Shown in pieces: positions 33,681 to 44,823 of a stretch of 64,000 nucleotides of DNA. Position 1 is the stretch's first letter; each line of letters opens with the position of its first letter. Both the position numbers and the translations under genes were made by a program. This DNA comes from Paramacrobiotus metropolitanus (lineage: Eukaryota; Tardigrada; Eutardigrada; Parachela; Macrobiotidae), in the NCBI RefSeq assembly GCF_019649055.1, contig NW_026570473.1, positions 1 to 64,000 of the forward strand. Reading direction: 5' to 3'. A model generated the notes under the pieces. It worked only from the letters and a program-made list of their open reading frames with translations, made no database searches and was not told where the DNA came from.

Positions 33681-33973
33681 GACTCGTTTTCACCATGGTG
33701 CTTTACAGTGCGACGAAGACGACGACAACACAAAACATGGTTATTGTGAATCGCAGATCTGTACTGCACCGTGCACTCACGGTTGGGTCATGGTAAAGCA
33801 ATGTGCAGTATGATGCACAGTACTGTATAGCACTAGAGACTAGTACTAGAGCATGGGTCAAGCAAAATGTAGTTTGAACTGTGGTGCAAAAAATTATTAA
33901 CTGCATACGTGTTGCATTTAGGTAAGAAATCTTCACAGTACTGGTGCTGGAAAGGTGATACAGTAAACAACAG

Positions 33974-34891
33974 TTTTAACGGGGTCCGCCAACTTCGCCT
34001 TTGCCGTCCATTTGCCTTTGCCGTTTCAGTTTGTCGTTTTCAACTTCACCTTTACCTTTGCCTTTGTCGTCGGAAAAGCTGTTAGCAAACCAATTTGCCG
34101 TTTCAGAATGCCGTCTGTAGAAGCCTTTGCCGTTTGAAAAACGAGTTACCGTTAGCACAATGCCGTTTCTAAAATTTTGCGCGTTCCTTGTTTCACGGTT
34201 TTTCACATAATCCTGCATACGTTATGTGCACAGTCCGCGAAGTTTTAAAAAGTGCTGGAGTGTATATTTACAGTCTCCTACTTTTATAATTATTTACAGT
34301 CTTTTTAGTTTTGTTGTTCACTTTATTAGGCACAAGTCTACACTGCGTATCACGTTTCTACTACTCCGAACATCAGACAATATTGAAAAGTGTTTATTTA
34401 AGGATTTAACATAACAATCATTGCAAGCGCCGGTACACTACGTGAAAGTTAAAATTTAAACGTTAATAAAAAAAGCTTTAAGGATTTTATATTGTGTTTG
34501 ACCTTGCAGTGCCAACATTTTTGTTCCATTAAGTATATTACAAATGAGAATTAAAATGTACACCTTGAAAACGATGTATACAGAAACAAAAATACTAAGA
34601 GCCTAAAAACTGTCACGGGCTGTGCACATACCGTATGCAGAATAGTGTGGAAAACCCTGAAACCGGAAACGCGCAAAAAAGTTTAGAAACGGCAATGTGC
34701 TAACGGTAATTCGTTTTCAAACGGCAAAGGCTTTTACAGGCGGCATTCTGAAACGGCAACTGGAATGCTAACGGCTTTTCCGACGGCAAAGGCAAAGGTA
34801 AAGGTAAAGTTGAAAACGGCATACTGAACGCCGTTCAGTGAACGGCAAAGGCAAATGGACGGCAAAGGCGAAGTTGGCTGACCCGTTTTAA
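33974..34891. mobile_element. Non-autonomous element with ~200-bp inverted repeats and TTTTAA duplication
   Basis: The element body is 33980-34885, flanked by TTTTAA on each side (33974-33979, 34886-34891). The ends read CGGGGTCCGCCAACTTCGCC and, on the opposite strand, CGGGTCAGCCAACTTCGCC. Arms of about 200 bp are built of TTTGCC(G/T)TT units (GCCTTTGCCGT and its complement ACGGCAAAGGC). The middle (34200-34650) is AT-rich without a gene. A fragment with the same GCCTTTGCC composition lies near 21515-21545. Confidence 0.85.
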
Positions 34892-34943
34892 CGAACGTTT
34901 TCACCGTGGTGCATTATAGTGCAACGACGACGACAACTCAAAA

Positions 34944-35216
34944 TATACCGTAATTATGAATCTGAAGCCCCCCCCCCAAAAGTACAAGCCCCCCATAATT
35001 AGAGCCCACCCTAAGATCGTTTGAAAGTTATAAGCCCCCGAATAGAGGCCATGGGCTTACTAAAATACCGTAAAGCCCAAAATAAAAAATGCCAAAAGCT
35101 GGTTTGAAAAATTGAAGCCCCCCCCCCCCCCTAAACACAAGCTCATGCCCGTAATTGGAGCACGGGGTCATTTGAAATATTTGTAACCCTGGGCTTCTAA
35201 TTCGATAATTACGGTA
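34944..35216. mobile_element. Small MITE with poly-C core
   Basis: Inverted ends TACCGTAATTAT(GAA) and ...ATAATTACGGTA. Inside are inverted AAGCCCC/GGGGCTT blocks and C runs. About 270 bp, non-coding. Confidence 0.7.
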
Positions 35217-35324
35217 GATAATAGATATGAACCGCAGATCGACAGTGTACCGAGTAGATGCACGGTTGCATTATGGCACAATACCATGCATTATGAAGCA
35301 CAGCTAAGGACAAATTGTAGGGCA

Positions 35325-35430
35325 GGGTGTAAAACCTGGCAGTGGCACCTGCCACTGGCACTGCCAATGGCATGGCGAGCGATAAAACCTGGAGACTCTG
35401 GCAACTGGCAAACGATAAAATCTGGCAGAT
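35325..35430. repeat. CCACTGGCA hairpin repeat, copy 3
   Basis: Contains GCAGGGTGTAAAACCTGGCA, GTGGCACCTGCCACTGGCA and GCGATAAAACCTGG. It is the inverted counterpart of 40365-40500, with long matching stretches. Confidence 0.7.
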
Positions 35431-35469
35431 GCCCTTAAAATGTGGCACACTTAATAAGCGGGGTTGAAC

Positions 35470-37844
35470 CGTATACTTCTTTAAAATGTTGTCGGTATAT
35501 AGTGAATTTTTCATATAATGTGTTGACACATTACTGGCCATGCACGAATTGCGTACGTAAAAGCCGACATACAGAATTTTGTTAGGTCACATTCTGCTTC
35601 GCCGTTTGCAACAAAAAAAAATGACAAGAGGCGCTAAAAATATAATCGCGGTACTTCCAGATCTAGCAAGCACGCCGCTGAAATACGGTTTGCGGTTGAA
35701 CGCGGTTTGCGGTTGCTAACAAAGAAAGAACAATGAAAGTAGGCTGCAGTGTTGACTGTTGACTGAACTCGAACGGATCAGTTCAGTAACAGGCTACCAG
35801 CACGATAGGCGCTACAACTGGCACACTACCTGGGGCCTGCTTTTACTCGACTTTCGTTGCGTTCCTTATACCTCCTACAAAAAAGGCAACAAAAGTGGTG
35901 TCACTGAATGAAATGCCGGTACATGGAAATTTAAGGAATGCCGGTACATGGTGCAACATTGGTGTATATTATAGCAATTGTGGTTAAATTCAAATAATTA
36001 GAACTTTATTTGATTGGTCTGTGTGAGCGAAGCCGATAAGTCACGGCTGGCGAGTTGTTTTAGTGTTTAACGGTATGATGTGAGACGGTGAATTTGGACG
36101 CTGATCAGTCGGTGATGAACTAACTTCCTAAATTTGAATCAAATTGTCCAAGGGCATTCTGTCGTTCGTTCGGTCTTAATAACCTCTCGTTCTTCCACCT
36201 TTCCACACAGCAATCTTCCAGAGAAACAGTAAGATCTCTTCCTGTTTGTGTGTTTCGCAATTGTGTATTATTAGACCACCAACATCGGTCTGTTTAGCGG
36301 CGTGGCGCGGCGTGCAGCCAACCCACAGTAAACGAGAGCACACCGCCAGGCTTCCGTTGTAATATAAAAGAACACTTTCGCTTTCGCGCACCCCGGCACC
36401 CTTAACCTTTTTTTCCTAGTTTTTAGTCATTCTGTAGTCAAATAATTCGTATACAGTGGCCAGAAGACCCTTTATATGCGTTGCACATAAAGGGTTTATG
36501 TTTTGGCCTGGTTTAGCTTATAACGTTGTTGGCGGGGAGACTGAACAACGTTAAGAGCCAGCTCAACCTGGCCGGAAACGATATTTTCGGTAGCAGTTCG
36601 CTTGCTGTTTTCGTAATGCACTGAAGAATGCAACCATTACAGACTGACTCTTAGTGACTTTTGCTACAATTTCATTACGATGCCTGTTGTTTAGCCAGGT
36701 TTAAATTCCCATGCTAGATGTCGATCCAAGCCTTTAATGGGTTACCTGCCTACCGTACAATAAACAATAAGCAACGCAAAGCAAAGCAGATCGACCGTCT
36801 TAAAAATTTTGCCTGGAAGTACCAATTTCCCGGAAGATCACCGAGCACGGTTTTTATCATTTGTTTCAAATTTCATATATTTTTATCTGAGATTCATTTT
36901 CTTAGCATTTGAATTTTGAAAGACATTCATGGAAACGAGACTCGGTGTAAAAACGATCTTTTGGCCAATGAGTGTTTTCATGCAGGATTTGGAGATCAAT
37001 TCAAACTGAGATTTATGCATACACCTCCGTATGTTTAAACGTTTTAAACTTTATCAAGCCCATAACTGCCGAAGCGGATGTTGCGCGCACAGACAGCCTT
37101 CACGCCAGTGAATACAACTCATCTGACTACAAAAATGCCAAAAAACAACGCCAAAAAGTGTTTTCGTTTTTCGTATGAAATTAAAATATTTTTAATTCAA
37201 TTACGGTTAGACGAGCACGCGCTGTGCAACTTCATCAGCATGGTAGCATCTAATAAATTTATTGCAGACCAAAGCAGCATGCAATCGTCAAAAATTCATA
37301 CTTTGTATTTTTATGAGGCTTTTGCGGTTTTGCCGGACAGACCTGGTGGTCCCTCACTGCGTTTTTTTGTTGCGAAGTTTGTATTCGTTTACTTATAACA
37401 TATAGTTGAAGCTCATTTGGTATATCGTGGGCGCAGAATTTAGGCATTTGGGACCTTTGGGTACCGCTGAATGTTAATATTTTCATTATAGGTAGTGTTC
37501 TGTAAATTACGGTTAGTCATACCAGACACGACTCCCTTATACTCGTATTACTCACAAGAAGATTTAGCGCCTAGCGCTATATCTTCTCTCACATGTCCCT
37601 TACATCAAGCCAAGCTAAGAAACTAAGGAGTCCGAGTAAGCCGAAATCCTCAGAAAAGAAATTATTAATTTTAAGAAACATAATTAACCTAGCGAGCGAC
37701 CAAAGGCAGGTGGCCGAAGTGACTGGATACCTCATGGTCAGACTCGGACCATGAACACGCACCTAATGTTAAGTTATTGTAGTTTTTGTAATTCTGATGA
37801 TGGCGTTTTGAGATGGCATTAGTGCAGTTAAGAATATGATATCT
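35470..37844. other. Gene-poor stretch
   Basis: No supported gene. A tandem AATGCCGGTACATGG pair lies at 35910-35950. A compact hairpin (ACCCTTTATATG / CATAAAGGGT, extended by GGCC and AGAA/TTTT pairs) is at about 36457-36509. Open frames here show no motif. Confidence 0.4.
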
Positions 37845-37945
37845 TGGCATTTTGCCACTTGCCATGTTTTACCGCTTGCCAGTAAGCTGCCACTGCCAGT
37901 GGAAATTGCCAATGGCAGGTGCCACTGCCACGTTTTACACCCTGC
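37845..37945. repeat. CCACTGGCA hairpin repeat, copy 4
   Basis: TGGCATTTTGCCACTTGCC, GCCACTGCCAGTGGAAATTG and GCCACTGCCACGTTTTACAC, ending in CCTGCCC. Confidence 0.6.
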
Positions 37946-38746
37946 CCGTAAATTGGCATAATAATCGAATACTGAGAACGTAGATACAGACTAAAACGTA
38001 GTGTGTCCCAGTATGATCCTGTCCACCTTGATGGAGCCCACATTAAATTTTTATAAAATTGACGGCTTTACGGCAGAAGTCGGCATTGTTAATTATAGGC
38101 GCTCTAAACATAGCGTCTCATGCTAAACTAGCCAGAGACTGATGTAAACGTTTTCAACGCAACTGATTTTACGTGCGCACTCTGTCGCACGTTAACAATC
38201 ATATGAGCCGGTTGGGCTCATCTGTTTGTATCGCCATTTATGTACAACGGGCGAAATAATCAGCAGACAAAACAACTAGATAAGGCTAGCTGTTTGTAGA
38301 ACTATCCTCTGGAAGCAAAGTGAGCGTAAACAGTGTACAAAGCGCCGATTTTTTTTTGGAATCACAATGAAGTTTACATGCACGCATATCGAACTTGAGC
38401 CGAGCCGGCACCATAGTGACCATTAGTCTGTAGTCAAATCGCTGTGGTACTGTAGATCGTGCCATCATCGTGATACAAAATCGCGGCTTCACTCATTACC
38501 ACCTTTTCATTGCAGAAATGATTTCGTGATGGTTTAGTAAATTTACAAATAATGACAACACTAGTTACCCTTCTCAGCCGGCCTTGTGGTCCAAAACTGT
38601 TTGTCGTCAATAATAAGGCATGTCGTGGAGCAATACGGGGCAATGTTAATTAGCATTACAGCGCTTAACATTATCCATAAATTAATCTTTTGTGACTGTA
38701 AAGGTATGAGTACGAGATCATATTAATTTTTATTATTGGCTTCGAT

Positions 38747-39154
38747 TGGTAAGGAAGCCGGACGTGATCACGCTCGCACCCTGGGAGCGCGGAAAGCCAC
38801 TGGCTATCGATATGACTTGCGTAGATACACTAGCGGCTTCGTATATTGACCGGACCCTGGTGAACGTCGGGGCTGCGGCCGAGCACGCGGAGCGAGGAAA
38901 GCTGACAAAACACGGCTGGCTGAACCAAGGTACAATTTCATGGCAGCAGCATTTGAAATCTACGGACCCTGGGGAAATGGAACTAAAACGCTCGACCAGA
39001 AGATAGGAAACGGAATTGCAACTGCTACCGGCCAAAAACGCGCAAAAGAGTTTTTTAGGCAGCGGCTATCTATTCAAATGCAACGGGGAAACGCGATATG
39101 CGTGATGGGTACAATCCCCGAACAGGATAGCATCGAAGAAGTGTTTTTATTATA
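38747..39154 (+). pseudogene. Retroelement C-terminal nuclease-like remnant, frameshifted
   Basis: The first frame reads RKPDVITLAPWERGKPLAID then MTCVDTLAASYIDRT. The second frame (from 38940) reads FEIYGPWGNGTKTLDQKIGN, FFRQRLSIQMQRGNAICVMG. This pairing (PD...PW..G..L..D.TC..TLA, then E..GPWG, and RQRLS..IQRGNA) is a pattern I recall from the C-terminus of invertebrate retroelement reverse-transcriptase polyproteins. The PD...D core may be a PD-(D/E)XK-type nuclease fold (inference). One base shift near 38930 separates the two halves and nothing of the reverse transcriptase precedes it. Confidence 0.65.
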
Positions 39155-39155
39155 A

Positions 39156-40364
39156 ATTATATTCTGCTTTGGTACTCAGTTTTGTACTAGCATTGTGATA
39201 CTTATTAAAGGTCCTCCAGACGTAAGGATGCAGATACATAGCTTGTAACACAAAATTTGCTGTTCACAGTTACAGTAGTACCCCGCTAGCCTTGCCGCTA
39301 GTATAGTTCACCTTATGGAGCATGTTATGATTTCAGTTAATTTTTATCAGCGCTTTGACGAAACGTACAGGTATTGTTATGCTTTACACAAATTATTCAG
39401 ACAATATGTATTTATTATGTAATAAGTAAAATAGCGCTGAAAACTAATAATTTCTATAGTGAATTAACAAACAGCAGAAACGAGAGGTCTGTAGATAGCA
39501 GATCATCACAGAAAGCAGTTGATCTAAATTAGCCGGAACAAGTTACCTTATGTATGCACTATGCATACATTGACATCGTATTACCAATGCAATTTTGGAT
39601 AAAATTTCTATTTCCATTTCAAAGGTACGGTGGTGCAAAGTTTATACAGCATACATTGTTCATTCATTCCTAAACGGGTCCACTGGAGAGCGGGCATGAT
39701 ACACATAGCACATCTAAATTTAGATTACTGTGTTTATATGTGTTTATATGCGTACAATTTTGCTTGCTGTAGCGCAGCAATGTTCTAAAATACTGCTGTC
39801 AAAAAAATAATTGGTCAAATTAATAAATTATTTTAATAAGTCAGATCAATAAGCCAGAAAAACTGGTCTAAAAGTTCATATTCCAAGTTTTTCCCATAAA
39901 ATCATATACGATTTGTTTTAGGTTTGATAGAAGTGTATAATACTTCATATTTTATCACAGGCGTTAAATTACGGTAGCCATTGCAAGTTAAAGTGAAAAC
40001 TACCAAATGGCTGAATGAGTGTGCAAATAAAATTGTAAATTTGTTCATGCGTCAGTAAGCAGATCCGATTTAGGCAGCTTCACGCTCAACCGCAAATCAT
40101 TTTCCAGCGGTTTGCTTTCTGGATCTGGAAGTGCCGCGATTGTATTTTTTGCAAGTCGCCTTGCGATTCTGCTTAATTGTGATACTTTGCGCCAACGGCA
40201 AAATGCGATGTAACCTTTTGAAATTGTTTATGCCGGCGCATACTTTCGAACTCCGTGCATGGCTAATAAGGGTGTTAACACTTTATATGTAAAACTGACG
40301 GTACACTGGCAAGAGTTTCAGGGATTATGCAGTTGACCAAACTCCAAACCCGCTTTTTAATTGT
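39156..40364. other. Intergenic
   Basis: AT-rich, no gene or strong repeat seen. Confidence 0.4.
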
Positions 40365-40500
40365 GCGACCGTGCCACATTTTATGCGGCATCTGCCAGAT
40401 TTTATCATTTGCCAGCTGCCAGAGTCTCCAGGTTTTATTGCTTGCCATGCCACTGGCAGTGTCATTGGCAGGTGCCACTGCCAGGTTTTACACCCTGCCC
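40365..40500. repeat. CCACTGGCA hairpin repeat, copy 5
   Basis: CATCTGCCAGATTTTATCAT, GCCACTGGCAGTGTCATTGG and CAGGTGCCACTGCCAGG, then TTTTACACCCTGCCC. Long near-match, inverted, to copy 3 at 35325. Confidence 0.7.
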
Positions 40501-40714
40501 AAATTGTAGCTAGTTTGCACCGTGATGCTAATGTGCTTTGCAATTTGATACTATGCTAACAGTTCTGGCAATCCTAGCCAGTGCAAGCAACGCACTTGTC
40601 GTCGTCAATATTATTATTGTCATCTGCACTGTACTGGTACGGTTCTTTACCTTTAGGCTTTACCTTATGATTGCACAGTAAGGGACTCAAATCAGTGCCG
40701 ACCATGTACCGTAT

Positions 40715-40781
40715 GTAAGGACGTACCGTATGTATCCTTACAGACGTACCGTATGTAAGGATACATACGGTACGTCCTTAC
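40715..40781. repeat. Perfect 27-bp inverted repeat
   Basis: The arm 40715-40741 (starts GTAAGGACGTACCGTATG) and its exact reverse complement 40755-40781 are separated by 13 nt. A further partial copy (GACGTACCGTATGTAAGG) overlaps the spacer, giving nested pairing. Confidence 0.88.
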
Positions 40782-41009
40782 AAATTAGTTTCAAGACCTT
40801 CCCTTTTGGCACGTTACTCAGTACATAGATTTTGATTACTGTCAAACTTGTACCGCAGCGACGTCAGCATTTCCATAAAGCTTACTTTCTACGAACATTT
40901 CAATATTTTTTGAACACGGGAGGTACGCTTTATTAGTTTTGAGCACGAAGGGAGTCTCGGGAAACGTTTGTGCTTTTTTTTCTAGTCATTTTTCGAAAGA
41001 CACAAACCC

Positions 41010-41140
41010 ACTGAGTGATCTGGAGAACTGGACAAAGCGTCGTGCACGATGGCAGAGTCTAATCCAGCTGAATCATAACCGTTTGTTAAAGTACTACGAA
41101 ATCACTGTGAGCCAAACGGTGCCTAATATCTGATGGGTTT
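41010..41140 (+). pseudogene. N-lobe scrap of the HGD-type kinase
   Basis: Reads DLENWTKRRARWQSLIQLNH and NRLLKYYEITV, close to the helix-C region of the kinase at 635 (RENWVKRRARWENLIKLKHQ). The following MDYCSG-like stretch is damaged. No glycine loop before it in frame and no C-lobe after it. The same upstream sequence as at 16220 (AAGCTT...TACGAACATTT) lies near 40880. Confidence 0.75.
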
Positions 41141-41669
41141 TTGCAACGGTATGTTGAGAAATAATTGCTTGTAGTTGTCTTCATTTAGCATGGCGAATTT
41201 AACTCGCTTGGGAGCGAGTTTGAATTCAGACCTCCCGCCCAAGCGAGATGCGAATAAACTTTGTTGTATTCCCTTTTTCGAGCAGTTCGAAGGTTAAAAT
41301 ATTGTGTTTACTACATAGGCCTGGCCGCCTCTCCAAAGTAGAGACCAGAGCAGACGTTACCTTGTCGCTATTCGCTACTTTACCGGTGCTGGCGGTGCAG
41401 GGTGTACGTACGATAAGGCGCTGGCTGTTTGTGTGCCTGTCAGACATACTATAACTGCCATTAATTTTAACAGGCAGTTGGGCACAAGTCCGCACAGCTG
41501 ATATCTTTGCTAAATTCTTGCTACTACAAATTCATGGTTTACGGGATTTGGCCCGGTACAATCTTACTGCCTGCTGAAGCTCTCCTATATACGTAGCTAC
41601 GAGTAGATCGCTTAAAACGTGGGATTTGCCTAATATGACATGAGTTGCGTCAAATACCGTTTAGTGCGG

Positions 41670-41972
41670 TTCACAACGTAGCTGAGCACAATTCCATTAT
41701 CAGCTCCAGTGGGTCGTGAGGATCCTTGTGAGTTACCGCCCATCCGTAGTACGCCAGCTCATTTCGGTGTCGTAGGGTTGTCAATTTATTAAGCCGGGTC
41801 CGGATATCTTCCTTATTTTCTTCCGTTAGCGGAGCGTTGACTAACTGCTTGACCGCGACTGGAAAACTGCAAGGAAACAACCAGACTTCACGATCCGGTC
41901 TTTATAAACGACACCAAATGAGCCCTTTTCTAGAATACTCGTACAGCTGTCTACTTCATATGTAAATGAGTC
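41670..41972 (-). pseudogene. N-lobe remnant of the tail-anchored kinase
   Basis: On the minus strand from about 41972: a short start, then ILEKGSFGVVYKDRIVKSG (glycine loop). A frame change follows, then VAVKQLVNAPLTEENKED, TRLNKLTTLRHRNELAYYGW and LELIMELCSATL. This matches the kinase at 19523 (RLNRLTTLRHRNVLEYYRYE, LEMIMEWCNGTL). At the family's intron site the donor GTACGTTG has become CTACGTTG and a stop follows; the C-lobe is missing. Confidence 0.75.
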
Positions 41973-42884
41973 CATTCTAAGCCCTGTGCTGCCCGTTCCA
42001 AGAAACAAAGTCAGAAGTGGAAACTAAACGTTCATAATGCCGTAATCGAAAATTGAAAGCAAGGGTTCTACGTTTGTTGCATGTGGAACGAGTAGGCGGT
42101 AAGCGCCAACGGTTATTTGCAGGTCCATGCATGAGAAAACTTAAAGCGCACAGTGCTACCGTACCAATTATCAGTTTCGGCTTAGTCATGAATACAGTTA
42201 TTGCATACCTTATTTCAGTATTCTGTCATGAATACATATTCTATGGTTATAGCTCATTGCATCAGCTGTTCGTGCTAGAACATTTAAAGCTTTCGATGAC
42301 TCACATCTGATACGATAATCATAAGCGGTGATACTGGGTGAGCGAACAAACTGGCTTTCTTCGCTTCCGGTTTGTCTATCGCGAACCACCTATCGTATGA
42401 TGCCTCGTATCGCATCGTATACAGTTTAAACTCATTCAAAAGACACTTTCATTAGCTACTAAACAACAGCAAAACCATTTAATTTGCAAAAATTAAACAT
42501 TCTTCGTAAGCAATAGTGCCGATCGAAAATTGTGCCGCGGATTATTCGCATTTTTTTTTAAAAATAACATTTATAATTTTTTGTTCATGAGGCTGCAACA
42601 AAAGATTTGGCTAGTGACACTGATACTTCTACCAGCTGCGTATCGCCAGTGATTTTTTATCGCGATAAGCTATCAGGGCAAGTGATCTTAGGGATAAGAG
42701 AATGAATGCATGGTAGTATGTACGGCATTATCCACTCTATCGACATTTGCCAGCCGATCTATGGTACGTTAGTGATTAGTATATAAGACAGGCATGATCG
42801 TTCGGCAATGTAAAGCGCAGATTATTATTAATATTGTCATTTGCGCGTGTTCTCGAGTTTCTTTTGTGCCAGTAACGCTAAAAA
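41973..42884. other. Intergenic
   Basis: No gene seen. Some TATCG/CGATA-rich sequence near 42300-42430 and 42640-42660. Confidence 0.4.
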
Positions 42885-44144
42885 ATGTTTAAGATGGTCC
42901 AAGGTGCTATTGGTGTCGGAAAAATGCTGTTTTTCTCCGTGTTTACTGCCGGATTTCTTCGATATCCCAACGTCAACGCGCTCGTTGCGGTAAGAGTATT
43001 AGGATTTTAGCCTTTTTCTTGTGCGGTGCTATCGTTCTCCTTCAGTTAAGCGGTAGCAGTGCACTGACCGATTACTGCTTCAGGATAAACCGGCATCCTG
43101 TGACGATATTTCCGGGAAATGGTATAATCAACTTAACTCCGAAGTGGAATTCCGACACGGGAATGGTTTTCAGCTGCACGGAACGTACGGCTCATACGTC
43201 AATACCGCACAAACTCATGGAAATTCTTCCAGTGCAGGTATCTTAGTCCGCGTAATAAATTTTCCAGGAGTTGATGTCACTGCGCAAGGCCTTGAACAAT
43301 GTTATGTTGCAGATGCGACTCGAGGACGACTGATCGGCTTTATCAAGGATACCGCCCTAGGCTTCACAGTTGTGTGGGTAAAGTGTAACATCGGTCCAAA
43401 ATAATGCGCTAAATAACCTTACGAATCACGGCTCACGGATGGAATAACCTTCAAAAATCTTTTTTGATGTTGGCAGGACACATCAAGCACGATGACTTCA
43501 TATACCGGAAATTGTAAGATATTTTGCCGAATAATATTAATTTGTATATGATGTTGCAGATGTTGTGTAGCGCTTTCTCAATATACAATATACAATTTTT
43601 CTACATTGTATGATAATACTGTGATGGAAGTAAACGTTTTGCATTTGACACATACTGCGCAAACCAGCTCTTCCCAAAAGCTTTTGAACTCAGTGCCATG
43701 GCGCATTGCATGTATTCCTCTTCAAGACCGTTTGTTGTTGATTTTATTGTTGGATTTCTCATTTCATTTCATTTCATTTCTCATTTTATTGTTGGATTTC
43801 TGCACCGCCTACCGACTAGCCGATTTCTATTTTCCTACTTCCACATTGTACTAGCAGCCCATATTATAATACATGCAAACTGTAGCACGTACCGAAAAAT
43901 TATTTTACTTCTGTTTTTTTAAGGCTACGTGGACCATGAACGCGGTACTGTACAGATCAGAGCCGCGTGGCACTTGGTGGAGCGGCAAGATTCCCTCGCC
44001 GATTCATGGAAGGGTGTCCGGTGAGCACGATTTACTGAACATTCGGCATTTGGTACTTTTACACACACTCTTCAGGTTTCTATTGTTTTTCGTAGATCGG
44101 GACAGGCTGTGTTCACCCGACAGAGACAACAAGCATGCTTTTAA
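42885..44144 (+). CDS. Secreted avidin-like biotin-binding protein, six exons
   Basis: Exons 42885-42989, 43084-43237, 43313-43377, 43477-43513, 43924-44020 and 44096-44144 give 168 residues with consistent phases. The first exon encodes a signal peptide (MLFFSVFTAGFLR core). The mature part follows the avidin beta-barrel: DISGKWYNQLNSEV (strand 1, Asn and Ser ligands), LHGTYGSYV (Tyr, Ser), ALGFTVVW, SSTMTSYTGNCYVD (Thr, aromatic, the GNC/GQC turn), IRAAWHLVERQDSLADSWK (both tryptophans) and SGQAVFTR at the end. Nearly every biotin-contact position of avidin/streptavidin has the same or a similar residue, so biotin binding is likely. The Asn of the last strand appears as Gln. A sister gene with the same exon plan lies at 55324-56393. 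Role could be nutrient sequestration or egg/immune defence. Confidence 0.88.
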
Positions 44145-44823
44145 ACTAAGCAACATTGTATCACCGCGAACGTCAAGGTCACGAATATGAATATCGAACA
44201 TATTTGGTGACACTGACAGAAGAATCACCAGAAAGACCCCAACCTGCCGTTTGCTAGCCAGAGCTTTTAGTGCTGGGTGTTTTGGGTCTCCTTACATAAT
44301 AAGAAATGTGGTTGATGGGTACGGTAAATAAAATTTAAACACTCGTAATTTCCGCCTGTATGCGGCTGCACATGCTGCTGATAATTCTGGCCATATTGGA
44401 AGATTTAATCGCTGTCTCGTGCATTATGCTATGCTATACTACGTACAGTATAATATGGGTTTACTGTGTACTAATTAACCACACAAAGACAGTAAAATAT
44501 CATACGCATCTGTGTGAGTCAGTGTGAATCTTATCACAGAGGGAAGATAACCGTGCCAATTCATAATCCCCGCATAAGGGCTGCATGTTTATATACGTCT
44601 TACCGTCCCGTTTGTTTGTTTGTTTGTTTAATCAGCTTAACGTCTACAACAATCAGGTAAGAACCTGCACGAGGTTGCAGACAAACGCTCAAGATCAGCT
44701 GTCACAAAAAAATGACAGCCCCTTTCAAAAAGTCTTCGAGCTACCGTAATCACAATGCACAGCACACAAAGTTATTTCAGCATGTAACATAAAAAACAAA
44801 TGATATCACAACAGTCAACAAGA
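44145..44823. other. Intergenic
   Basis: No gene; contains a short TTTG simple repeat near 44610-44630. Confidence 0.4.

Noticed and set aside
43238-43312. Continuous frame through the second intron of the first avidin gene
   Set aside because: The 75-nt stretch is in frame but bordered by GT...AG at the site where the sister gene has its intron, and removal restores the barrel alignment.
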